Source: Gnetum montanum
Lineage: Eukaryota; Streptophyta; Gnetopsida; Gnetales; Gnetaceae
Assembly (NCBI GenBank): GCA_015680685.1
Contig: MNCI01004172.1
Coordinates: forward strand, 62,001 to 126,000
DNA: 64,000 nucleotides
Reading direction: 5' to 3'
Shown here: one piece after another, positions 10,664 to 22,559 of the stretch
How positions within the stretch are numbered: the first letter of the stretch is position 1
Layout of the letters: each line of letters begins with the position of its first letter
The notes under the pieces: generated by a model
Databases searched by the model: none
What the model was told of the DNA's origin: nothing
The model's input: the letters and a program-made list of their open reading frames with translations, nothing else
Made by a program: the position numbers and the translations under genes

Positions 10664-11475
10664 TGATGAGTGGCGAGGTACCCCTACACTCAACCATACG
10701 AATACGAGCGTAACACGCGCGATCTGATCGAACTCTGCAGACTAAGTGCCTACACGCCTCATGGAACACTTAAGGTTAATTATTTTTTGTCTTCCCATAA
10801 TTATTCATTGTCTTCCCAGAGTTACTTGTATTTGTCACGATATGGTTAAGTAAGTCTGAGGTATATGATTTTTATAGCTTTTCTGTTTTATCTCCTATGC
10901 TAGTGAGGTGAAGGGTTGAAGAGATTAACTAACTAACTCTAACTAACTAACTAAGCCTAAATTTACCGAGCATCAACATCCGTTCCCACTTACCATTCAT
11001 AGCCTGAACCAATGCAACCTTGGTTACCAAACGCTAATCGTTGCTGGGATCACCAAGGGTAACGCACGTGTTCGAAGCGGTCGTACTGAGGTACTTAACT
11101 AGGAGAGAAGGGTTGAGAAAGATTTAATAACTAATAAAGCATTTAAATGGAAAATAGTAAATAAAAATAAATAAAATCCTAATTAGCCTATTACATGCAC
11201 TGCAAGGTTTATCCAGGAAGTTCGTCTTTATTTCCGTACACAAACTTGTGTTCAAGTACAATGTTTGCTCGAATAAAGATCTGTTCACTTTGGAGTTCCT
11301 ACTACGGGCACATGGAAAATATTCGATCTTTGGAGGGATCAAACTACCAGAGTTTCACTACAGTCTAAGCCTAGGATGGAAAACAAGGGAGAGCTTCCTC
11401 TTATTTATAGATATTGCAGCACACCGTGATATAGCATACATGATATCACAGCCCATGCAATATCGCGTTCCATCA
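10664..11475 (-). repeat. Element 1 3' LTR
   Basis: 812 bp. It shares almost its whole length with the LTR at 16615-17390. In transcriptional (minus) orientation it starts with a few GATATC-containing repeats, then a TATA-like CTATAAATAAGAGG (the plus strand shows CCTCTTATTTATAG near 11398). A purine-rich stretch ending ATGGGGGTA lies just before its start on the minus strand and is the likely polypurine tract. Confidence 0.88.
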
Positions 11476-12590
11476 TACCCCCATGACTAAATAAAAACTT
11501 GTCCTTGAGTTCCTTACAATAATATCAGGAAAGGATGGGATTATTGACTCAAAATGAAACTAATGGGATGACTTGTGAATGGATCATCATTACAAAACAA
11601 AACAAAACTGGTGTTCATGACAACAAGAGTGAACACCTTATTACATTGACATTAGGCCTCATTTGGCAGCTGAGAAAGAGAGAGAAAGAAGTTTTGCTAC
11701 TACCAATGCCAAGATTGCATCTTTCGTTGTCTATCCATAAGCGCACCATCGATCGTGCTCCTTGCATAGCTGCTTTCAGCACTACTCCATTCCAAGTGTT
11801 CCTTCCAAATTCCCTCCGTTGTTGTATGATTGTCATCTACACACACAACACAATCTTATATTAGCAAGGGTAAATGAATTTTAATGTAGTTGATACCTTG
11901 TTATGGTGAAAGGTCCATTGGCTAGGTTGTGGTATGGCTATTTTTGGATCTGGAGATATAGTATTGGTGACTACAGAAGGTGTAGGGGTTAGGAGAAAAT
12001 TGAAAAAATTGGGTCCCCATACCCCCATGACTAATCGTGAACCTCCAATAGCGTTAAAAGGGAGAAAGAAAAAAAACAAGAAAGATGAGGAAAAAGAGAC
12101 AACTATAGCATTGATGAAATGGATGTCAAGATGGAAATGAATCAAATAAAATAGATTGCAAAAATGTTTAGGGAAAGAATTTAACTAGTGCACCAAATAG
12201 GAATGTTAGTGGGTCCTCCCCAAAGCAAGCTCATGCCCTTAATGCCCTGACAAACCCACATTCAAAGAGTCCATAGGCTTTGGAAATGTCATTTGGAACA
12301 AGAGTTAAAGTCTTAACCACAAGAATTTACTGAAAAGAAAAAAATGCATCAACTAAAATATATACTAATAATACAACTAGCAATGAGGTGAACAATGGAG
12401 AGAAGGGTGGAGAGAAGAAAATGGAATGGAATCCCAAGAACAAGGTGGTGTACAGCCCCTTGTGTGTTTCATGATTAATGTGACTTAGCAAATCTCATTC
12501 CAACTTCAGCCTCAAACCAACCACATCTAGTGACTTCACATTAATGCATTCAGCCAATCCATCCTCTTGAAGTAACAAGAATGTCGTCAC
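11476..12590. other. Element 1 interior, non-coding 3' part
   Basis: Between gag and the 3' LTR. A block near 12200 (GGGTCCTCCCCAAAGCA..) is shared with element 2 near 43590 (GTGTCCTCCCCAAAGCAGGT), showing common descent. Frames here are short and unrecognised on both strands. Confidence 0.6.
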
Positions 12591-12594
12591 CTAA

Positions 12595-13170
12595 GAGCCA
12601 CCACCATTCCAACGAAACAAGGAGAGAATGGGAAGCAAGAAGGGCCTTAGTTAGAGGGAACATTTTTATTTTAGTTCCATAACCAATGCTTTTAGCCTAA
12701 ATGATTATTTTGTGTAAGGGGTGTGCTTTGAATTCTCACAGTTTTTTTTTTATGTTTTATATATTTATGCGTGATAACCACACCATGCAAATACTTTGTT
12801 ATTTTTATTGCTCAGCTTCTCGATGATTTGGTAACGGCGAAGCAGCAAGAAAACTCAAGAAGAAAACATCCAAGAACCCAAGAGCCACCACCATTCCGAT
12901 GAAACAAGGAGGAGAGAATGGGAAGCAAGAAGGGCCTTAGTTAGAGAGAAAATTTTTATTTTAGTTCCATAACCAGTGCTTGTAGCCCAAATGATTATTT
13001 CTTCTAAGGGGTGTGCTTTGAATTCTCACAGTTTTTTTTTGCGTTTTATATATTTATGCATGAGAACCACACCATGCAAATACTTTGCTATTTTTATTGC
13101 TTAGCTTCTCAATGATTCAGTAACGTCAAAGCGGTAAGAAAATTCAAGAAGAAAACATCTAAGAACCCAA
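12595..13170. repeat. 287-bp tandem duplication
   Basis: GAGCCACCACCATTCC starts at 12595 and again at 12882. Both copies continue through AGGGCCTTAGTTAGAG, GTGTGCTTTGAATTCTCACA and AACCACACCATGCAAATACT, with scattered substitutions. It lies inside element 1 and is not coding. Confidence 0.88.
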
Positions 13171-13498
13171 GAGAATGGCCAACACAAATGCATCAAGTTC
13201 CCTTGAACTCACACCTGTTCAATCCTTGAGTCCTTCCTTAGTTTGAGAAATGCCCAGTCATTGATTTGTTAAAGTTCTTATTAGAAAAGAACTGTACATT
13301 TCCAAGCCAAGAGAGACCATAGAAACCGGTGGATGTATGGATGAAGTAAACTCATTGCCTGCCATATCAAAAGAAACATACCTTAGTATCAACATCATGA
13401 CTTAAAGGTAAAAACCAAACATTAGCAATCAATATAAACACATTTCATACCATCATGAAGAACACTTATTGTGTGACAAACTTACAAGGTGGATAATA

Positions 13499-13520
13499 CA
13501 CACACACACACACACACACA
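13499..13520. repeat. (CA)n microsatellite
   Basis: Eleven CA dinucleotides next to the A-rich minisatellite. Confidence 0.95.
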
Positions 13521-13596
13521 TACAAAATGGAAAAGTATAATGATGTTGNAAAGAAATTTGTAAAACAAAAAAAAAATAAGAAAACTTAAAGAAATT

Positions 13597-13775
13597 GTAA
13601 AACAAAAATGTGTAAGACAAAAAATGTGTAAAACAAAAACATGTAAAACAAAAATGTGTAAAACAAAAACGTGTAAAACAAAAACATGTAAGACAAAAAT
13701 TTGTAAAAAAAAATGTGTAAGACAAAAACTTGTAAAACAAAAACATGTAAAACAAAAATGTGTAAAACAAAAATT
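13597..13775. repeat. 15-bp minisatellite (GTAAAACAAAAATGT)n
   Basis: About 12 units of 14-16 bp around the form GTAAAACAAAAATGT. On the minus strand it reads as an open Phe/Cys/Thr/His-rich frame, which is just the translation of the repeat. Element 2 has a similar A-rich but non-tandem stretch in the corresponding place (about 44535-44650), so the array probably expanded after the copies separated. Confidence 0.9.
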
Positions 13776-14029
13776 AAAAAGAACTAAGGGCCCCAAATGA
13801 TTAGCATAGGTGGCCACCTCTTCCATGACTGAATTGCAAGGGAGAGATCTAAAATAATGAGCGTCTGTTTGAATTTCTTAAAAGTGTCCAACTTCTCCCA
13901 ATTGATGTTCTTAGATTAAGGGGTGGAAGTTGGTGATGCTCATATTTCAATGTGTCTATGCCTTCATTGTTGGCATGGGTTATTTCCTTAGTTTGTTCCA
14001 TGCATATTTGTTAGTTGCTCTTTCTAGTA

Positions 14030-16472
14030 GCTACCAACCACAGGGTGTCTACTACTTGTTGTGTGGTTGCTACATACAGGCATCTTTGTCTTAGAGTTTC
14101 AAGGGCACACTTATTGCATGGAGGAGAAATTGTGCATTCCTCCATGTCATCACCCTTGCATTGTTGAAGTAGGAGGTGTTGTGGGAACTAACGGTGGAAG
14201 AGGTGCGGAAGGATTAGGAGGATGGTATGGGTATGGAGTGTCTCCCAGGGGAGAAGGAGTCCTTCTAAAGTACTCCCAAACTTGGTAGTGACGTTGGGGA
14301 GTTGTGTGACCCATAGAGTCACTTGGAGAAATCGGCTGCTACACGGAATATCCATATGGGTCTGGCTGCCAGTAAGGGTATTGTTGTTTCAACGATGGCA
14401 TCCCCCATGACTATGGGTATTACCACTTCTGATGTTATCCGATGGGTTGTGGTAGAGTTCCACTTGGATAGTAAGTCAAGGGTTGGTGGAACTGCCTTGG
14501 GTTACCTTAGGGATAAGGTAACCTACGGGGTGTCTACTATTTGTTGAGTCTCGGGTTGAGTGCATACACCCCAGACTCTTGTAGATGTGAGATGATTGGA
14601 CAACATCCCTTAGGATGGTCATATTGGCAGATCTGGCATCCACCTTCATCGTCTGTATCTGAATCCACAACCTCATCGAAGATGATTATTTTTCCCTTAC
14701 CCTTGTCACATGCAGGGCCTGAATTTCTCCACTTTTTCTTGTCCTTGTCACTACTTTGTTCCTCCTTAGACTCTTCTACAATCTTAAGGATAGTTTCAAT
14801 TTTACTGTCTAAGGAGCTCCATACTTCATCTACCTTAGCCAATACTTCCATTGTTAGCTTCTGAAGCAGCAAGGTTTTTCTGTTCACCAACTCTTTGAGT
14901 GGTGACTCATCCTCTTCATCGCAAAACCTCACTCCCTTCTTTCGAAGAGAGGTATCACGATTATATTCTTCCACACTTTCCATTTTTTGTAGCTCCCCTT
15001 CTTCTTTGGCTACTTGTTCCAACAAGTGATGAATCTCATGGGATCTAAGTTCTGATAATCTTAGTTGGGCATAAGTCCCAAGGGTTCTCCTAGTTTCATA
15101 CCTTAGCCCATCTACGATGTGGCGGAGTTGATCCTGCTGTGCATAACCATGGCCTAGGAAATGATGTAACAATGCATAGTAGCGACCCATGGTAGCATCC
15201 AAGGGTTCGTGAGTACCTTGCTTCCATCCTCGGATCTTCTTATGCAAATTAGACACTCTAGAGTATGTCTAATACTTATCATTGGAGAGTTCTAACATCG
15301 TACTCCACCTCCTGATGGTTTCTAGTTCTAAGGATCAGTACCAACTCTCTTCTTCCTTGATGAGTGTCCTAGGAAACAACTTTAGTTTCTACCACTTATT
15401 TTCTATGTTTTGCAAGGCGCAGGCATCGTGGAATTCCTATAAATGATTTTTCAGATTTGTGTTGTATCCCCCTTCAAAGCATGGGATGTTGTTCATGTCT
15501 AAGCACTTGATCTAACTATCTTTTAAATGTCTTGTTGGAATTCATACTACCTCTATTATATTTAGCATGCTTCGGGTGGCAAGTAGGGGTTCTTCATGAT
15601 CATCTCTTTCATGATTTCTATGATGTCTTCATTGTTCCCTACTTTTCCTTCGTTCATGCCTTGACTCTCTTGACTGCCCTCATCCTCTCTCTCGACTCTC
15701 TCGTCGAGGTCTCTCATTTATCTTACTTTTATCCTCTTCGTTATGCTCTTGATGATTGCACCCTGATGTGCAAGAAGAGGGTGAATGATGTGATGAAGGG
15801 GAAGAAGAAAGGAAAAGCATTGCCATGATGATGTTTCTTGCCTTCTCTTCTATGGCTTCAGCCCCGATCGTGATGACAATCTAAGTGCCCATCCTTGTCA
15901 TGTGTTGTTGTTCCCTCAATGAACAGTTGGTGTTCACAAGGATTAGAACTAGCGTTATGATTTGTGGAGCGTAGGTTCTGATACCCCACCTCCTCACCAT
16001 TGTTAGGACGGGAAACATCTTTCGATAGAGAACCTGTTATAAGAGGTTCACCATCTCCAATCTCACTTAGGACACACGGGACCTCTTTGCCCTTCAATAG
16101 TGTATGTTGGCTCTCCTGCCTTGAGTCCCTTATATGTTGTGTGGTTGTGGGATGGTAATCCCTCATGTCAAAATCTTCCACAACGTATTCAGCATATAAT
16201 TCCGTCATGCTTATCTATGCCAAAGCACAGAAGAGCATGTTAGGGACTGCACGATCCGATGGTAACACTATGTTACCTTGCAAGTCTCTCTAGCGCATCT
16301 ATTCATCTTGATGGAGGATAAAAGTAAAGTTAGGTATATACTCATCGGGATGAGTATATATCAACCTATATTGTTGAGGAACTGGCTGATTTAGGTTATG
16401 TGTTTTTGATTGCTGACTATTTCTTGTATTATCCTTAGGTGAAGTGCTCTTGTGAGAAGAGGAAGAAGACAT
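14030..16472 (-). pseudogene. Element 1 gag, decayed
   Basis: Gag structural polyprotein of the retrotransposon, which would form the virus-like particle. A likely start is the ATG at 16472 (MSSSSSHKSTSPKDN). Stops and frame changes break it into pieces, including 16208-15858 and an open 239 codons at 15256-14537. Just upstream of the latter, pieces such as CALQNIENKW and LKLFPRTLI..SWY fit the plant Retrotrans_gag core. The C-terminal part has acidic and Lys-rich stretches, a knuckle-like C-X2-C-X3-H-X3-C (CQICQYDHPKGC, 14603-14638) and, in other frames to about 14030, a Pro/Gln/Tyr-rich tail (QQYPYWQPDPYGYS). No protease follows. Confidence 0.8.
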
Positions 16473-16594
16473 GATGTCTTATCGGTGTGCTAATTAACCG
16501 TTATAAAAATTTTTGTTTGATTAACCCTAAGGTTCTTTTAAGCTCCCAACAATGTGATTAATTTCTTATGTTCTACTTAGCGCACAAACACTTA

Positions 16595-16614
16595 GTCCCC
16601 GGCAACAGCACCAA
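16595..16614 (-). other. Primer binding site, tRNA-Asp type
   Basis: Minus strand TTGGTGCTGTTGCCGGGGAC directly after the 5' LTR end. Athila-type plant elements use TGGCGCCGTTGCCGGGGA, complementary to the 3' end of tRNA-Asp. The two mismatches are C-to-T changes. Confidence 0.85.
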
Positions 16615-17390
16615 TGATGAGTGGCGAGGTACCCCTACACTCAACCATACGAATATGAGCGTAACATGCATGATCTGGTCAAACTTCGTAGACTAAGTGC
16701 CTACACACCTCATGGAACACTTAAGGTTAATTATTCATTGTCTTCCCAGACTTACTTGTATTTGTCACGGTATGGTTAAGTAAGTCCGAGGTATATGATT
16801 TTTATAGCTTTTCTGTTTTATCTCCTATGCTAGTGAGGTGAAGGGTTGAAGATATTAACTAACTAACTCTAACTAACTAACTAAGCCTAAATTTACCTAG
16901 CATCAGCATCCATTCCCACTTACCGTTCACACCCTGAACCAATGCAACCTTGGTTACCAAATGCTAATCGTTTCTAGGATCACCAAGCGTAACGCACGTG
17001 CTCGAAGCGGTCGTACTTAGGCACTTAACTAGGAGAGAAGGGTTGAAAAAGATTTATAACTAATAAAGCATTTAAATGGAAAATAGTAAATAACAATAAA
17101 TAAAATCCTAATTAGCCTATTCATTGCACTGCAAGGTTTATCCAGGAAGTTCATCTTTATTTCCGTACACAAACTTGTGTTCAGGTACAATGTTTGCTCA
17201 AATAAATATCCATTCACTTTGGAGTTCCTACTGCGAGCACATGGAAAATATTCTATCTCTGGAGGGATCAAACTGCCAGATTTTCAGTACGGTCTAAGCC
17301 TAGGATGGAAAACAAGGGAGAGCTGCCTCTTATTTATAGATATCGTGGCACACCGCGATATCACGTGGGATGCGATATCATGGCCCATCA
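16615..17390 (-). repeat. Element 1 5' LTR
   Basis: 776 bp, next to the primer site, ending at the target duplication CCTTC. In transcriptional orientation it has two GATATC motifs near its start, fewer than the related LTRs near 24 and 47 kb, then the TATA-like CTATAAATAAGAGG (plus strand CCTCTTATTTATAG near 17326). Confidence 0.88.
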
Positions 17391-17395
17391 CCTTC

Positions 17396-19055
17396 TTTTA
17401 ATGATGTTGATGCAAATAAGATGTTTAATTTTGTTCTTCATGATGATGTATATGAGTTATTGATTGTTGATCTTACATAATGATATGTGTTCATTTAAAT
17501 TTTAGGTTACCTACCTTATAATTGAATTTTCTCTTTGCAACTAAATGATGTGATACAAAAACACAATATTCAAGTTATTCATGTTAGGTACTATTCTCAT
17601 TTTTTTCTAATTCTTGAGCTAAGTGATGCTTTCATGTTGTAGTGTGTCCTAGATCTAGGATCATTTATACATAAGTATGTATTATTGATTATCCATAAAT
17701 GGACATCAGATTTTAAGATCTAATTTGAAGAATATTCTAAAATTCCATGTTCTATTGAACTATTTAATCTTCCGTTTATTTTTTGGACAGCTAAGCAATA
17801 AATTATTGGTCTTCTTAGTCCTATTAAGTATATGGAATCTATTTCTATACAATTTTATTCTCATGGATTTTTTTTATTAAAATTAATATTCTTAACCATA
17901 AAAGGAATTAGTATTACAAGCATATAAGAAAATTAACATTCAACAAAATTAAAACTTATAATCTTCTTATTTCTTTTAGATTTTAACATCATAAAGGACA
18001 TTTATTTAATGTTTTTCTTATTCTACTCAAGGAAAACATGTTTGGAAAAAGAAAAAATGTTGAAATTTAGGATAGAAAAAAATAATATAAAGCTAAAGAT
18101 ACAAAAAATCAAGTTAATGTCAATGATAAAAATGATCAAATGACAATAAAAAAATTAGAGAAGATAGAAGCTTCTATCAATAGTTTTACTTATATTATAA
18201 GTATTGATTAGTTGAAATATACAAATTTTTCCTTATTTGACAAGAATACTATTAACTTAAAGGTTAAAAGTAATGTTAATAACCATGTTATAACTAATGG
18301 TAAAGATTATTAACATAAGATCAATCATGATTTTCATTTTCCTATTGGATCTTTATTTCCTACAAAAGTTGATATTTCAACAAAGGCTTCTATTGTTGTC
18401 TTGAATCCTTTTGTTGTTTTAAGTTCAAGCACAATTGTTGAAAATGATATAAATGATATTAGGATTAGGATCATTGTTTTTATTAACAATTAATTTTTCT
18501 CTCTTGATTTTCAAAACATTAATTGTAAAGTTGTACACCTTAGTAGACATTCCTAAAATTGAAAAGGTTTGTATTTTCATGTTGGTTTTGGTGTTTTCTA
18601 TTTAGTGTTAAGTATATAATGTATTCTTAGCTTTTTCCTTATTATTAATTTTATTTTTGGAATCCAACATTCCCCCCTTAATAAATGACAAAGTGTTTGA
18701 CAATCATCTTTTTTATCATGTTAATCAATATTTCAAACTTTCAAGATATCTAATTATTTGATTAAAATATTCTAGTTTCCATAATAAGGAGTTCCAAGAT
18801 TGGATTTTCTCTAAATATTAGCATTTTATGAAAAATAAAATATCTTTAAGCTGTTAGATATTTTCTTTTCTTTTACTAAACTCTTAAAAACTTTATGTGA
18901 TGTTACAATCAAGAAGATTGAGAAAGCTTTAAGAGTAGAAGGAGAGGAAGCTTTTTATAATAAGCTCAACATATATTCCTCTATAATACTTTTGAAGTAT
19001 CATGTCTACTATATGTTTTGAGGGGTACTTATAATCATTCTTTCAAGAAGTGTTG
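17396..19055. other. AT-rich DNA, no recognised gene
   Basis: Around 18330-18480 the plus strand has a short protein-like stretch (PIGSLFPTKVDISTKASIVV) with no family I recognise. The rest has stops in all frames. Confidence 0.4.
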
Positions 19056-19165
19056 GAATCTAAAATATTTTTTTAACAATAATTAGCCCCATGACATATA
19101 GCTAAATTAGAACTTTATAACTTAATATTATCTACCAAAATCTAATCCATAACTTACCATCATGA
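19056..19165 (-). mobile_element. SINE copy, 3' part
   Basis: Reverse complement reads GATTTTGGTAGATAATATTA, AGTTATAAAGTTCTAATTTA, GCTATATGTCATGGGG, then AATTATTGTTAAAAAAAT. It matches the copies at 19.6 and 20.5 kb from the B box onward. The A-box half is weak. Confidence 0.5.
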
Positions 19166-19558
19166 TTTTGGGTTTCAACAACCTTCTTATAACATATATT
19201 CATAATTAAATGATCATTAGCATCATCCTAGCCTTGTCCCAATCCCAACTAAATACAATTTGCTACATGAGTTCTGTTGTACCATTCGCTTGTATGACGA
19301 GCTAGATCTTTGTTTATTTTTAGTTTCTTCAAATCATCCTTTAATTAAATAAAAAATTAAATTAAATTAAAAATGAGAATGAAAGTTAAATACTGAATAA
19401 TAAAATAAAATACATAAATGAAAAGTAAATGTAAAGACAATCCCAACAACACTAATTTGGCCTCAAAAAGATATGTGAAGATAAACTTATCCATGTTTAA
19501 AATTTATAAATAAAGTACTAAAACTAAAATTGGTGGGGGTTGTTAAAACTTGAAACTT
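19166..19558. other. AT-rich spacer between SINE copies
   Basis: Nothing recognised. Confidence 0.4.
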
Positions 19559-19695
19559 ATTTTTAACAATATTTACTCCCAAGGCATATAGTTAAAGTAA
19601 AACTTTATAGCTCAACATTGCCTCCCAAAATCAAACCTATGACTTGCAGCTTCCAAAGTAAGAGTCTTATCACTAGGTTAACATCTCATTATTTT
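19559..19695 (-). mobile_element. SINE copy
   Basis: Reverse complement: ATGTTAACCTAGTGATAAGA (A-box region), then GCAAGTCATAGGTTTGATTT (B box GGTTTGATTTT), then GGCAATGTTGAGCTATAAAG and a tail with AATATTGTTAAAAAT. This is the best-preserved minus-strand copy. Confidence 0.6.
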
Positions 19696-19779
19696 TGAAA
19701 CTAAAATGGAACTTTTTACTTATGTCCATGAAGAACCTATAGATCTATTAGACATAGCAATTTCAAAATTGCTTTTATG

Positions 19780-19885
19780 GGATTTTTTTTAATTCATTAG
19801 TGTTGTCCATTAGAATCAAATTTGGGACATGGGTTTGTATGCCAAGGGTCTTACTACAAGGTTAACACTTCATTATTTAATGTTA
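19780..19885 (-). mobile_element. SINE copy
   Basis: Reverse complement: AATAATGAAGTGTTAACCTT, GTAGTAAGACCC, then AAATTTGATTCTAATGGACA and an A-rich tail. Same layout as the copy at 2.1 kb, including AATGAAGTGTTA at the front. Confidence 0.6.
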
Positions 19886-20464
19886 AAATAGTATATTTGA
19901 CATTAAAATGATAATATTTATTAAAATGAGAATATATAATAAAATAATATTATTTTTCTCCAAACATATAGTGCACACTAAAATGAAAAATGATCCATAT
20001 ATCCTAGACAAGATGACAAAGATAGAAGTTTTATAACTACAATATTTTATCATTTATTCCCAAAATAGATACATGGATCAAATATTCAAAAGTCACAAAT
20101 AAATTGTATTTTATAAAAATAAAAAAATATACAAAAAATATTTTATTATTCTAAAACCTCCTTATTTCACAAAACCAAGTCATCTTCTATCCTAAGTCCC
20201 TTTTCTATCTTTTTTCTTAGCTATTTCAAGCTTTCTACATTAAAATGTAGGAGTTAAAACCTTTATAGTAAGCAAAACTATTTAATTTTTATATTCATAA
20301 AACACATAAAATTTAAGGTCAAAGGTATAACAACCTCATTAAGCAAAGGATGGAGGCTTAGCAATAAGAATATAATTAAATATTTTCAAGAATTAAAAAA
20401 TAATAAATGTTTCAAAATCAAAAAAATTTATATTTAATCTAAGAAACTTTGAAAGACATTTCTT

Positions 20465-20612
20465 GGGTGTTGAAACCCCAAAATAATTGTTATATAGGTT
20501 CACCGCAAGATATTTAATTCAATTAGAACTTTATAACTTAGCATTACCTATTAGAATTGAACCCATGAAAGACATGTTTTGGTATTACCTCACTACCAAC
20601 AAATGAACAAGT
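20465..20612 (-). mobile_element. SINE copy
   Basis: Reverse complement: TAGTGAGGTAATACC, then CATGGGTTCAATTCTAATAG (B box GGTTCAATTCT, close to the canonical form), then GTAATGCTAAGTTATAAAGT. The tail runs into ATTATTTTGGGG. Confidence 0.55.
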
Positions 20613-20614
20613 CT

Positions 20615-21855
20615 TAGTATAACCTCATTGCTAACATTATATTATTATATGTGATCCAAAATGAGTCTTTAATGGCTGAGTCTTAGTAATAATCTCATTG
20701 CTAACATCCTCAATGATCATCCATGGCTCACATCTCGAAATATATCCTTGATAGCTAATCATGGCTTCTATCTTGGAAAGCCGGGTCTTGATTATGCCTC
20801 ACCACATACCATTAGACTCAATTACCTAATGTTATGGTCTTGTCTGAATCCTTAGCTACACATGAATGCCTGGAACCAAATCCAAGGCTAGCAATCCATT
20901 ATAACCCTTGTTCCTATAGGGTGAGACTCACTAAGGAACACCTCACTACTACATGCAAATAGGAGTTTCTACTATTAATTAAGTAAATTCTAGTTACAAA
21001 ATTATTTTATCATATTTTCTTTCATGATTTATTCTCCACATGATTTCTAAAATAACAAAAAATTTACACAAAATTCCTTAAAAAAATCTCATCTTATGCC
21101 ACAAACCAATCCAAAATAATCATAAAATATGCAAGAGACAAGTTCAATAAAGGTTTTACATATTCCACAAAATTCAAAAAAAAAATTATAGAGTAAAATT
21201 GAATAAAGTTTTGATACATTTTCCGTATAAGACAATCTCAATATGATAGAAAACCAAAAAAATCTCAACTTAGCAATAAAAATAATATAATAATAGTAAA
21301 GACATCCACTTTAGGAAGAAAGTGTAGAAAATTATTAACAAAATAAGGTAGTATCATAACTATTGAAATTAAATAAGCTTTCTTATATAATTTTTGTGGA
21401 ATTTTAAAATATTTTTTCTTTTCCACCCTTTCTTCCTCACACCCTCACAATTTTCTTTTCCTTTATTCCAAATCCATAATCCTTCAATACTTCACAACTC
21501 AAATGTACTCTCAATGATGGGTAAAGAAATATTTATAGGTTGGAAGTATCACATGCAAGGTGACATGTGTCCAAGATACACGGCTAAAATTTTTTTCGAA
21601 AAAGTAATATAAGAATTGATGGTTTGCTATACAAAAATTTTAGGCCAAGTGTGCGAGGTAAGCATAGGTCAGAAATGGTAGTAATGGCTTGCTAGGATTA
21701 TTTAGACATATTATTCATCCTTAAAGCATTTATTATATTTATATGTATATATATCTAATCTATATTTTTAATGAGAAGATAACTGGCCGATAGCACAACC
21801 CCTACTCATATATATAATCTAGTTTATTGTTCACGTAACTACCCACACACCAGCA
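20615..21855. other. AT-rich DNA, no recognised gene
   Basis: Partial echoes of the words 'TCTTAGTA(T/A)(A/T)A(C/T)CTCATTGCTAAC' occur near 20610 and 20683. Otherwise nothing recognised. Confidence 0.4.
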
Positions 21856-21858
21856 TTT

Positions 21859-22290
21859 TTGTTATTGTTTAAATTTTTCCTTTTATCTTCTCCTTTGTTC
21901 CCTCTACTTTCTTATTGTTTGTTTTTTTCTTTAGTCCTTTTTATTTCTTTGAACACTTTTTTTCTTTTTTCTTTTTTACTTTTTTTCTTTGTTGTGTTCT
22001 ATGATTTATGTCATCTTTTTTTGTTATTTTTTATATTTTGTTTCTGTATAAATATTTTGTCTTTTTTATAGAGGTTTTAAAAGTTTTGTTGTTGGTTTAT
22101 ACATTGGATATTTGGTTATTGCTATGGAGTTTTTTTGTTCCTTTTTCAAGTGATTTTTGGCTTTGTATTTATTCTTCTATCTTCTTTGCCATAGTTCTTC
22201 TCTTTGTGGTTTATTTTTTTAGTTTATTTGCTTTATGTTTTTATTTTTTTAATCTTTTGCATAGTTTGAATAGATATTTAATCATTTAAG
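21859..22290 (+). other. T-rich low-complexity tract
   Basis: Very T-rich; the two open frames here (70 and 93 codons) consist almost only of Phe/Leu/Ser/Ile/Tyr and are composition artefacts. Confidence 0.6.
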
Positions 22291-22559
22291 ATTCTAACAA
22301 TAAACTTCATGACTTTTCATTTTAACCTAAGGTTTTTTATACTATTATAAGTTCTAATACTCTTATTGGGTCAAACAATCAAATATCTATAAAACATCAA
22401 ATAAAATGTATAGTTATGGAATCATTAGACTCAAAAGATATGGAATTCTTAGCTTCCACTCCTTCAAAAATAATGCATTTTTATGATATTTGATTCATTG
22501 TGTAATGAAGACTCTTTTGATCAATTGTGTCAACACATCCCTATTGATGTATCCTCTCA

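Larger units (their letters stand above)
10664..17390 (-). mobile_element. Element 1: complete gag-only LTR retrotransposon
   Basis: Two LTRs (10664-11475 and 16615-17390) in the same orientation start TGATGAGT and end in CATCA. They are flanked by identical 5-bp target duplications CCTTC (10659-10663 and 17391-17395). Next to the right LTR lies a primer site on the minus strand, so transcription runs right to left: the right LTR is the 5' LTR. The interior carries a decayed gag and about 3 kb of non-coding sequence. I see no protease, RT, RNase H or integrase, so it is a non-autonomous element. Related copies are the solo LTR at 23.8 kb, element 2 at 25.6-47.7 kb and the old element at 22.8 kb. 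Confidence 0.9.

Noticed and set aside
13453-13826. Two overlapping minus-strand frames rich in Phe, Cys, Thr and His
   Set aside because: They are translations of the 15-bp minisatellite and the CA repeat.
15532-15828. 98-codon plus-strand frame in element 1
   Set aside because: Lies opposite decayed gag sequence; a shadow frame.
21859-22289. Two plus-strand frames that look like membrane proteins
   Set aside because: A T-rich stretch gives Phe/Leu-rich frames by composition alone; no charged loops or known motif.
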